Shown here: in pieces, positions 8,104 to 16,100 of the stretch
Numbering within the stretch: the stretch's first letter is position 1
How the letters are laid out: each line of letters begins with the position of its first letter
Assembly (NCBI RefSeq): GCF_011801125.1
Contig: NZ_CP046171.1
Coordinates: 3,224,001 to 3,288,000, forward strand
Source: Nocardia brasiliensis
GTDB lineage: Bacteria; Actinomycetota; Actinomycetes; Mycobacteriales; Mycobacteriaceae
Length of the DNA stretch: 64,000 nt
Direction of reading: 5' to 3'
The notes under the pieces: generated by a model
Database searches by the model: none
Seen by the model: only the letters and a program-made list of their open reading frames with translations
What the model was told of the DNA's origin: nothing
Program-made: the position numbers and the translations under genes

Positions 8104-8722
8104 GTGCGGGTGTATCGCGACCGCACCCCCGATGAGCGGGTGGCGGAGCGGCGGCGGATGCTCGACGCGGCAGTGTAGCTGTTCGGTGCGCGGCTAGGCA
8201 TGTCGATCGGTGAACTGTGCACGACGGCGCGGGTCTCGTATCGCTCGTTCTACGAGGGTTCGGTGCGCTGGATCAGTTGTCGATCGCGGCGGTGGGCCAG
8301 TTCGACGGGCTCGCGCCGAACGTGTGCTCGCGGCCCTGGCCGACGCCGCCTGTGCCGATTTCGCGACGCGCGCTCGGGCCGTTGGGTGCGTTCCTGACGG
8401 CGACGTGCCCGAGTCGGCATGCCGCGCGCATGTGTTTCGTCGAGATCGTCCGTGTCGCCGGCACGGTGGAAGTGTGGCGGCGGGAGCGGCGTACGCGGTT
8501 GGCCGGGCTGCTGGTGGCGCAGGCCGAGATCGCGGCCGCGCGCGGCGAGATCGGTTCGCGGCCCTTCGCTTTCGCCGCGATCGCGACGATGGGCGCGGTC
8601 GTCTACGCGGGGCAGGAATGGGTGGACGCCGAGCCGACACCGACCTCCTCGGCGCCTACATCGATGAGCTCGCCGACCAGCTCACCCGGGTCTACCTGGA
8701 TGCGGTGGGTCTGCTGCGGTAG
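8104..8722 (+). pseudogene. Decayed TetR-family regulator
   Basis: Joining three frames gives a full-length TetR protein. YRDRTPDERVAERRRMLDAA is followed by an in-frame TAG (8176-8178), then LFGARL and SIGELCTTARVSYRSFYE (helix-turn-helix). After a frameshift near 8255 come FGALDQL and, in another frame, AALADAACADFATRARA. Next are CFVEIVRVAGTVEVWRRERR, LLVAQAEIAAARGEIG and AAIATMGAVVYAGQEW, and finally YIDELADQLTRVYLDAVGLL. One nonsense change plus at least three frameshifts make it dead. Confidence 0.8.
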
Positions 8723-8759
8723 CCGAACTGGGCAGCTGGCCACGGTGTCGATCGAGCGA

Positions 8760-9000
8760 CCGTGCCCACCGCGTGATCGGTCGGTCCACGTACCGAAATA
8801 CGGCCGCTCCGAGCAGGATCGAGAGCACGAGGCAGATCGCGGACCAGGCGAGCCAGCCTCGAATGTCATAGCTGTGGTCGCTCATCCAGGTTTGGGTGAC
8901 CGTCACCATGATCGGATCCTGCACCAGGTAGAAGGCGAAAGACAGCTCGCCGAGTCGGATCGGGAGCGGTTCGCGTGGAGCCCGGCCCGCCATCACCGGT
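8760..9000 (-). pseudogene. C-terminal fragment of an acyltransferase-3 membrane protein
   Basis: The minus strand reads RLGELSFAFYLVQDPIMVTV, then a hydrophobic segment WLAWSAICLVLSILLGAAVF followed by RYVDRPITRW. This is the last transmembrane part and the conserved tail of the OafA/acyltransferase-3 family. Such proteins have about ten membrane helices; only the last remain, and nothing upstream to about 9290 continues the similarity. Its 3' end is next to the dead tetR gene. Confidence 0.65.
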
Positions 9001-9295
9001 TCAGTCACTGGCTTGCTCGTCGGTGCGGGCACGCTCGGGTACGCTGCGCGGCATTCTCGGCACCGGTCGGGTCGCCGCCTTCGGCATCGCACGCACCCAC
9101 GACCCCGTCCGGTCTGGGCTCGGGTAGCAGCCAAAGGCGCGCTTGTGTGTGCGATCGCGAATGGCCCCGAACTGGCTGCCCCCGTGTCGAATCGAGGTGC
9201 CGCTCAGGTCGCCTCGGCGTTGCGCCGAGGTATCCCGGTGAGCTCTACCGGAAGTCGGCGGTTCGGCCGGCGCCGAGGCGACGAGCTGTGAAAGG
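9001..9295. other. Short stretch without a supportable gene
   Basis: No frame continues the acyltransferase upstream and no other family is visible. Probably the scar of the deletion that truncated it. Confidence 0.4.
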
Positions 9296-10006
9296 TCAGG
9301 AGCGGCCGACGAGGGCGTGGCGGTTGTATCCGGTGACCGGCTCGCGCAGGGCGCTCGCCGCGCCGGTGTGCAGGCACGACTTGATGTGACCCAGGACCGG
9401 TCCGCTGGTGTGCGCGAGTCCCTCGGCGTATCGGATCGCGGCCGGTAGGACGGCCTCGTCGTCGGCGACGGCGTCGACCAGGCCGGCGGTGAGCGCGTCC
9501 GGGCCGTTGTAGCGCTGGCCGGATACCAGAACGTGGTGGGCCAGATGCGCGGGCAACCGGGACTGGATCAGTTCGACCGACGCCCGGGCGTAATCGGCGC
9601 CCAGGGTCACGCCGGGGAAGCAGAAATACCCGCGGTCGCTGCGCATGATCCGGCGGTCGTGGGCGACCGCGAGGAACGCACCCGCCCCGAAGACGTGACC
9701 GTTCAACGCGGCCACGGTCGGAATCGGCAGCGTGAGGATCCGGGCGAGCAGGCATTGCAGATCGGTCAGATAGGCGTCGATGTCGTCGGGATGCGTTGCG
9801 GCCCAATCCAGGTCGGCGCCGGTCGAGTAGAACTTGCCCGTGCCCGTCGTGACCAGGGCGGCCGGTCCGCCGGTGCCGGTCGCCTCGTCGAGTATGGCGT
9901 CCAGCGCGGCGATCCACTCGGGGTTGAATCTGTTCTCTGTGTCCCGTTCATCCCTGTTGCCCAGATGCGCGATGAACACCGGTCCTTCTCGTCGCAGATA
10001 CGGCAT
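9296..10006 (-). CDS. Enoyl-CoA hydratase/isomerase (crotonase) family protein
   Basis: 236 residues from the ATG at 10006 (MPYLRREGPVF), the usual beginning of this subfamily; a GTG at 10090 would add 28 residues. The crotonase fold would act on an acyl-CoA. The first oxyanion-hole region is KFYSTGADLDW and the second is VFGAGAFLAVAHDRRIM. Hydratases normally carry a catalytic Glu in the PE(V/x)xLG segment; here it reads FPGVTLGADY, with Gly instead. It is therefore more likely an isomerase-like or unusual member than a standard hydratase. It is divergent from the CmrA-like reductase at 10150, suggesting a shared promoter region. Confidence 0.8.
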   Translation of the reverse strand: MPYLRREGPVFIAHLGNRDERDTENRFNPEWIAALDAILDEATGTGGPAALVTTGTGKFYSTGADLDWAATHPDDIDAYLTDLQCLLARILTLPIPTVAALNGHVFGAGAFLAVAHDRRIMRSDRGYFCFPGVTLGADYARASVELIQSRLPAHLAHHVLVSGQRYNGPDALTAGLVDAVADDEAVLPAAIRYAEGLAHTSGPVLGHIKSCLHTGAASALREPVTGYNRHALVGRS

Positions 10007-10149
10007 TCGGGCAAGATAGCGTCTCTCGTCGCCGGGACGAGGCTGACACACCACGTCGAGCGCGATGTTCGCGAGCGGGTCGTCGGGCACGGTGCGTTCT
10101 TGCCGTGACGGTGCGCGTGCCCAGCAATACTGAGATCGAGGAGAACTTC

Positions 10150-10950
10150 ATGAGTTTGCCCCCGCCAACGCGTACCGCACGCGCCGTCGTCACCGGGGCT
10201 TCCTCGGGCATCGGCGTGGCGCTTGCGGAAGGCCTGGCCCGCCAGGGGTATTCGCTGATCCTGGTGGCGCGGCGGGCCGATCGCCTGCGCGCACTCGCCG
10301 ACCGGTTGGCGGACAGCCACGGGGTCGAGGCCGAGATCCGTGCCGTCGACCTGTCCGATCGGGAAGCCCGCGCGAAGCTGTGTGCCGAGCTGTCCGAGCG
10401 GGAGATCGCCGTGCTGTGCAACAACGCCGGCTTCGCTACCTATGGCGAACTCGCGCAGGCTGATCCGATCCGGGAGCGCAGGCAGGTCGAGCTGAACTGC
10501 GTCGCGGTGCACGAGTTGACGCTGGCCGTACTGCCCGGCATGGTGCGCCGGGACGCGGGCGCGATCCTCATCACCGGTTCCACCACGGGGAATCAGCCCG
10601 GCCCTGGCAACGCGACCTATGCCGCCGGAAAGGCCTTTGCCAACACCCTGGCCGAGTCATTGCACGGCGAATTGGCCGGCTCCGGCGTGCACTGCACACT
10701 GCTTGCCCCGGGCCCGGTCCGCACGGAGTACGCCGCGGTGGCCGAGGTACCGAAGCTCGACCACGCGCTGCCCGATCTGTGCTGGGTGAGCGCCGAACAG
10801 GCTGCGGCCGAGGCGATCTCGGGTATGGCCGCGGGTAAGCGCCGGGTGGTGCCCGGTGTTTTCGCCAAGGTGCAGACCTTCGCCGGTCAGTACACGCCGC
10901 GCGGACTGATCGGCCCGCTCATCCGTGCGGCCTACCGGAAGATCACCTGA
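10150..10950 (+). CDS. Short-chain reductase similar to mycolate reductase CmrA
   Basis: 266 residues. Rossmann-fold SDR with the NADP-binding TGASSGIG near residue 16, NNAG, catalytic Ser in ILITGSTTG and YAAGK. Sequence features recall mycobacterial Rv2509 (CmrA), which reduces 3-oxo-mycolates in the last step of mycolic acid synthesis. Shared blocks are AVHELTLAVLPGMV, NATYAAGKAF, ESLHGELAGSGVH, LLAPGPVRTE and VVPGVFAK. ATG 10150 is chosen because CGAGGAGA lies just before it. It may be the housekeeping enzyme or a paralogue; the surrounding genes do not decide this. Confidence 0.8.
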   Translation: MSLPPPTRTARAVVTGASSGIGVALAEGLARQGYSLILVARRADRLRALADRLADSHGVEAEIRAVDLSDREARAKLCAELSEREIAVLCNNAGFATYGELAQADPIRERRQVELNCVAVHELTLAVLPGMVRRDAGAILITGSTTGNQPGPGNATYAAGKAFANTLAESLHGELAGSGVHCTLLAPGPVRTEYAAVAEVPKLDHALPDLCWVSAEQAAAEAISGMAAGKRRVVPGVFAKVQTFAGQYTPRGLIGPLIRAAYRKIT

Positions 10951-11083
10951 GCCGGTGCGAGTGTCGCGGGCCTACCCGTGGTCGGGCGGTACCGCACTCC
11001 GACCGGCCGAGCCGTTCAGGGGCGAGCCGTGATCGAAGTAGGGGAGCCGAGGTCGGTTCAGGGGGTGGCGACCGCGCGTGTGC

Positions 11084-11557
11084 TCACCTAGCCGGATTCA
11101 GCCGGATCCGGATGTCGTCGGAGGCGGGTTCGGGCACCGGGTCGGCGGTGACCCGGACCCGCAGGGTGCGGCCGGTGTCCGCGTCGACGAAGGTCAGTGG
11201 CGGGCGGCCGTCCTGCAGGTATTTGTCGCCCCACTGCATCAGTGCCAGGAACACCGGCAGCAGATCCTCGCCCGATTCGGTGAGCCGGTATTCGTCGTGG
11301 ATCCGCTTTCCCGGCTCCTGGTAGGGCACGCGGGCGACGACGCCCGCGCTCTCCAGCTGTTTGAGTGCCCGGGACACGGCGGGCGCGGAGGCGCCGATGC
11401 GGCTCACGAAGTCCTCGAACCGTGTTGTGCCGTAGAAGCATTCGCGGACCACAAGGAACACTGTCTTGGTGCTGAGCAAGCCGAGTACGCGCTCGGCCGA
11501 GCAGCCGTCGCCGATCGACCACGCGGTGCGGTCGCGCAATTTCTCCTCGAACTCCAT
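11084..11557 (-). CDS. HxlR-family transcriptional regulator
   Basis: 157 residues. A winged helix with the HxlR pattern: CSAERVLGLLSTKTVFLVVRE, then FYGTTRFEDFVSRIGASAP and AVSRALKQLESAGVVARVPY (recognition helix and wing) and DEYRLTESGEDLLPVF. There is an unusual C-terminal extension of about 35 residues. ATG 11557 is preferred; a GTG lies two codons earlier. It is divergent from the SDR gene at 11650. The gap holds two copies of ACTAACG-N4-CGTTAGT, which it very likely binds to control both genes. Confidence 0.85.
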   Translation of the reverse strand: MEFEEKLRDRTAWSIGDGCSAERVLGLLSTKTVFLVVRECFYGTTRFEDFVSRIGASAPAVSRALKQLESAGVVARVPYQEPGKRIHDEYRLTESGEDLLPVFLALMQWGDKYLQDGRPPLTFVDADTGRTLRVRVTADPVPEPASDDIRIRLNPAR

Positions 11558-11575
11558 CGCCACCTGGTCATTATA

Positions 11576-11593
11576 ACTAACGCTTGCGTTAGT
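11576..11593. promoter_or_regulatory. Operator palindrome 1 in the HxlR/SDR intergenic region
   Basis: ACTAACG-CTTG-CGTTAGT is a perfect 7-4-7 palindrome. It lies 19 bases upstream of the HxlR start and shares both arms with the second site. Confidence 0.8.
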
Positions 11594-11610
11594 CAGGGGT
11601 GGCGTGCTTC

Positions 11611-11640
11611 CATCTAACTAACGACAACGTTAGTTAGATG
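11611..11640. promoter_or_regulatory. Operator palindrome 2, extended, overlapping the SDR leader
   Basis: CATCTAACTAACG-ACAA-CGTTAGTTAGATG is a perfect palindrome with 13-bp arms that contains the same ACTAACG-N4-CGTTAGT core as site 1. It ends ten bases before the SDR start codon, so bound protein should block transcription. It could also form an mRNA hairpin next to the ribosome site. Confidence 0.85.
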
Positions 11641-11649
11641 GAGGACTCG

Positions 11650-12348
11650 ATGGTTTCGATAGCGGGCAAAGTGGCCGTGGTGACCGGGGGCCGGCGCGGC
11701 CTGGGCGCGGCGCTGGTCGAGGAGCTGTTGGCGCGTGGTGCGCGCAAGGTGTATGCCACCGCGCGCTCGGCGTATGCGGACGACAGGCCGGAGGTGGTGA
11801 CCGCGGAACTCGAGGTGCGCTCCGCCGCTTCGGTCGCGGCGCTCGCGGAGCGGGCATCCGATGCCGAGCTCGTGTTCAACAATGCGGGCATCCTGCTGCC
11901 CTCGTCGCTGGTGGCGGGTGAATTCGACAGTGTCACCGAGACATTCGACGTGAACGTGTTCGGACCGCTGCGTGTGGCGCGGGCGTTCGCGCCGATCCTG
12001 GCCGCCAACGGTGGTGGGGCACTGGTGAACATGCACTCGGTGCTGTCCTGGTTGGCGGGCAGCGGCGCGTACGGGGCGTCCAAGGCGGCGGCCTGGTCGG
12101 TCACCAATTCGCTGCGGGTCGAATTGGCGCGCCAGCACACGCAGGTCGTCGGCGTGCACGCCGGCTTCATCGACACCGACATGGTCGCCGCCATCACGCG
12201 ACCCAAGGCCGCACCGGTCGAGATCGCCGCCCGCATCCTGGACGGCGTCGTGGCGGGAGACACCGAGGTGCTCGCCGACGCCGTCACCGTGGAAGTGAAG
12301 GCCGCCCTGTCCGGTCCGGTCGAGCAGCTGACCTTCGCCGCCCGCTGA
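11650..12348 (+). CDS. SDR-family oxidoreductase
   Basis: 232 residues. Cofactor loop VVTGGRRGLGAALVEELL, NNAG, and the active-site Ser and Tyr in MHSVLSW and YGASKAAAW. Substrate unknown. ATG 11650 has GGAGG (11640-11644) upstream; the ATG at 11638 lies inside the palindrome. It forms an operon with the tautomerase at 12374 (25-bp gap) and is probably repressed by the divergent HxlR protein. Such HxlR-SDR pairs usually respond to an electrophile or small carbonyl compound; that role is an inference. Confidence 0.85.
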   Translation: MVSIAGKVAVVTGGRRGLGAALVEELLARGARKVYATARSAYADDRPEVVTAELEVRSAASVAALAERASDAELVFNNAGILLPSSLVAGEFDSVTETFDVNVFGPLRVARAFAPILAANGGGALVNMHSVLSWLAGSGAYGASKAAAWSVTNSLRVELARQHTQVVGVHAGFIDTDMVAAITRPKAAPVEIAARILDGVVAGDTEVLADAVTVEVKAALSGPVEQLTFAAR

Positions 12349-12373
12349 ATTCACCCGAGGAGTACGAAAAGCC

Positions 12374-12799
12374 ATGCCACTGTGGACCATCCATCACACG
12401 CCGGGAATCCTCAGCGACGACGAGAAGGGGCGGCTGGCGGCGCGCATCGCCGACCACTACGAAAAGGTGGGCTTGCCGCGGTTCTACGTCATCACCCTGT
12501 TCCAGGAGACTCGCACCGAGGACTTCTACGTCGGCGGTGAGCCCGCCTCGGCCGGGGTGCGGATCGTGATCGACCACATCGCCCGCCACAACCCCGATCA
12601 GGAAAGCCGCCGCCGAACCGCCCAGTGGGTCAAGTCCATCCTGCACCCGCACCTGACCAAGCACACCGACTTGCACTGGGAGTTCCATGTCGACGAAACC
12701 AGCGCCGACCTCTGGATGATCAACGGCCAGGTACCTCCACCGGGCGGCTCCGAGGCCGAAAAGCTCTGGGCCGAACAGAATTCAGCGCTCCCATACTGA
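12374..12799 (+). CDS. Tautomerase-superfamily protein, cis-CaaD-like
   Basis: 141 residues. After removal of Met the protein starts with Pro (MPLWTIHHTP), the catalytic base of the 4-oxalocrotonate tautomerase superfamily. The length, about twice a classical tautomerase, and the blocks DHYEKVGLPRFYVITLF, EDFYVGG and HWEFHVDETSADLWMINGQ resemble the cis-3-chloroacrylic acid dehalogenase group. It follows the SDR gene in one operon under the HxlR switch. Whether it has tautomerase, hydratase or dehalogenase activity cannot be told from the sequence. Confidence 0.8.
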   Translation: MPLWTIHHTPGILSDDEKGRLAARIADHYEKVGLPRFYVITLFQETRTEDFYVGGEPASAGVRIVIDHIARHNPDQESRRRTAQWVKSILHPHLTKHTDLHWEFHVDETSADLWMINGQVPPPGGSEAEKLWAEQNSALPY

Positions 12800-12835
12800 T
12801 CCGACCACCCTGCAACGGCTCCCGCGTGATCCAGG

Positions 12836-13165
12836 CTAGGGGCGTTGGTCGCGTTTGTCCCGGTTGGCCAGGTCGTGCTCGTTCTCCTCGAACATGGTCG
12901 CTGAGTCGCGTAGGTTCTTCGCATTCTGGCGCAGGACGTCTACGAGGGTGGAGACCGAGGAGAAGGTGTTGTCGCGGTTCTTCTTGTAGCCCTTCTCGCC
13001 GTCGGCGAACTTCTCGCCCGCGTGGTCGTCGCCCCAGGGCTCGCCCTTGCTGTCCGACGACGACTTCAGGGTGTCGAGCAGCTTCTTGGTGCGGTCGGCG
13101 ACATCGTCGAATCCGTTCGCGGCGCGGCGCAAACCCTCCGGCTCGAGCTCTACCGGTTTACCCAT
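12836..13165 (-). CDS. WXG100-family secretion protein (left arm)
   Basis: 109 residues, two helices around a turn with the WxG-type motif EPWGDDHAGEKF. This is the fold of small ESX (type VII) substrates that work as partners for larger ones. A block DxxGxKFxxGEKGYxK is shared with the WXG100 protein at 34115, so the two are paralogues. It starts one base after the stop of the 3457-residue gene, so translation is probably coupled. The acidic and charged tail is longer than in EsxA/EsxB. Likely helper for secretion of the giant protein. Confidence 0.8.
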   Translation of the reverse strand: MGKPVELEPEGLRRAANGFDDVADRTKKLLDTLKSSSDSKGEPWGDDHAGEKFADGEKGYKKNRDNTFSSVSTLVDVLRQNAKNLRDSATMFEENEHDLANRDKRDQRP

Positions 13166-13166
13166 G

Positions 13167-16100
13167 CTACTGCTCCGTTCCTGGTGTGGTCACTGCGATG
13201 CTCGCGATCTCGCGCTCGGTGATCAGTGCGATCAGCTCGGCCGCGGTCAGTGTCCGGGTGCTCACGTGTCGCTTCTGGTCGACATCGCGAACCTCGTATC
13301 TACCATCGGCGAAAGTGACGGTCGTGCTCAGCGCGCCGTCGGTGAAGTGGGCCGAACCACCCTGCGGGAGGCCCTGTTCGGCGAGTTCGGACAGCGCGGC
13401 GAGATGGTCCTCCTGGTCGGTTCGGTAGTACCGCACCTGCGGTGGCGTTGCGGTGTCCGGCTGGTCCAGCAGGCGTTGGGCCCGTGCCAGCGCATCGGCC
13501 TGCGCGACTCGCTCGAGGTCGGCCGGCCGGGGCGTGAGGTGAGAGTCGCTGCTGGAGAACTGCGGATGCAGGACCAGGCCGCGCGCCCGCTGCACGGCCA
13601 GCGCATTGTCGTTGAACTCGGTGCCGGGCCGGTAGTGTCCGCTGCTGCTGAGAATGCTGGTGACGAAGCCGTCTGTCGCGGTCACGAACCCCGCGCCCGT
13701 GACGATGCGGCCGCCGAAGAACGACGAATGCTGAATAACGCCGGGCACCTTGACGGCCGCATAGAAGTTCCCGAACTCGTCCTCGACGAACAACGGTAGG
13801 TGGCCTTGCTTTTCGGCCACGGTGGTATCGAAGAGCTTGCCGTCGAAGGCACGGAAGAAGCGACCGCCGGGGCCGATGAACAACCGGTGGGTCTCGCGTT
13901 CCAGCTCGTCCATGTAGTGGACGGGAGTGGGGTAGTGCCGGGTCGGGTTGATCCTGGGCCGGTCCGCGAGCGCGCCCGAATCGATCAGCTCCCGCAGGGT
14001 ATCCGCGCGATCGGCGGGCAGCCGGTCGAGCAGGCCGGTGTCGACGCGCATCGGGCGGTTCTCCGCGAAATAGCTGTACTGCACCGCAGCACCCGAGAGC
14101 GCGGGCCGCTGCGCGCTCGCGAGCATCTCGGTGAACTTGGGCGGGATGTCCGCCTTCGCCACGATGTCCCCGGTGGCCGCCGAGAGTTCGTGCGGGATCG
14201 GCGGCATGGCCGAGAACAGATCGCCTCGGTGGTCGACGCCGATCTCGTAGTGGTCGTCATCGAAGACCTTCAGGAAGATGTAGGGCTTCGCCGGATCCAT
14301 GGTGAAGCGCTCCTGATAGCCGTTGGCCAGTTCCAGCAGGATATTCAGCTTCAGCCGGCGACCGGCCGCGGCCAACATGAAATCCATTCTGCCGCCGCGA
14401 TAGTCACCGTAGGTGGTCTCGCCGGCGCGTAGCGCTTCGATCTGTCGCAGAAACTGCTGTGTGCGTTCGGTGTTGATGGCGCGAACCTGTCGCAGTTGCG
14501 TGGCCCGCGCCTTCGAGTACGCCTCGTCGGACATCGAATCCCGCTGCGCGGCTATGGTGTTCCAGTGTTGCTGGGCCTGGCGCATTTTCGCCTGGTAGCC
14601 GGGTGGGATGAAGCGCTCGCTGAACTTCAGCGGATCCTGCCGGAGCATGGCCGCCACGTCGTTGCGCAATTTCTGCGGATCGGGGGCGTTGAGCACGTGC
14701 GCGATCGTGGAGAACACCATCTCACCGTCGTTGCGCGGCTGATACCAGGCGGCCGGTGTCGGCGCGGCGTAGGCCACCGCGTCGACGTTCCGGTCGGCGA
14801 TGAGCTGTCGCAGATCCGCGCGGGTGATGATCTCGTGTGACGCGGTGCCGTCGGTGTTCGTACTGTGTACGCGGACGTTGCCGTCGTGCAGCACGGTGGC
14901 TGTGACCGGGTCGTCGGTTCCGCCGAAGAGCACCGTCATGCCGCTCATCGCCTTGTTTCCGTCGAGCCGCTCCGCCAGTTTGCCCGTGTCGATCTCGGTG
15001 ACCTTCGCGTGGGGGTTCGCGGCGGCGAATTCCGCCGCGGTCTGCGGGCGGGCCGGTCCCGAATCATCGGTGAGCCGGGTGGTTTTCGCGGCGGGGCCCT
15101 CGCCGTCGGGTAGTGACAGTCCGGTGAGCGCACGTTTGGGGCCGCCGGGTTCGGGGTCGGGCTGGGCCATCCGGAACGGGGTGTCGGTGGGCTTCTCGTC
15201 GGAACCGCCCATACCGATGCGAACGTCGCCGATTGCCTCGGCGCCGGTGATACCGCTGCCCGCGCCGGTGCGGTACGGCTGGCCCTGCTCGGTGAAGACG
15301 ACCGCGTCGGTGGAGCGCACATTCTCGGGCGTGTGCTCGTCCCTCGGCAACGGATACTGCTCGCCGGTGATGGGATCGGTGACGACGATGTCGCCGTCCT
15401 CGTTGGAGATCAGGAAGGCGTGCGCGCCGACACCGTGCTCATCGGGCGCGCCATAGAAGGAGTCGATGACCACCGCGACGGCCCCGTCGCCGAGCCGGAA
15501 CAGGTGCGAGGCGATCTCGGCGTGATCGCGGAAGTGCTCGATCGAGGCGCCCGCGGCATTCTCGAACTCCCGCACGCTCATTCCGGACGGGCCGACCGCG
15601 TCCTCCGGTGTGCGGATCACGTCGCTGCCGGTCCAGTGGGCGATGGTGTCCAGCGAGAGTTTCGCGCAGTTGTTGAGCGCGGCGTCCTCGGTCGCGGCGT
15701 GCGCGGGCGGCTCATCGGCCGAATGTGGCTGGGGCGGGTCATCGGTCGCGGGAAGGGCCTCGCGCAGTGCGGTCAGGTCGACGCCGGACTCGTCATGGAC
15801 CGTCGTGGTGGGCGGGTACTCGGGCTGCTCGATCTTGACGGTCTCCACGCCGCGCTCGTCGATCAGGCCGATCACGGTTTCGGCGTCGGCGTCGTAGTCG
15901 CGCCGGTGGCCCGAGCCGTCCCTGCTGCGATCGGTGACGCCGAACACGTCGTTGTCCTTGGCCACCACCGTGGTGGTGAAGTTCTTGTCATGGAAGGTGA
16001 AGGTGGTGCCGGTGCGGAAATCCGACTCCTGTAGATACGCGTAGGACTCCTCCACCCGATGGATCTTGAATGGTCGTGTCGGGGTGGGCCCCTCGGTCAG

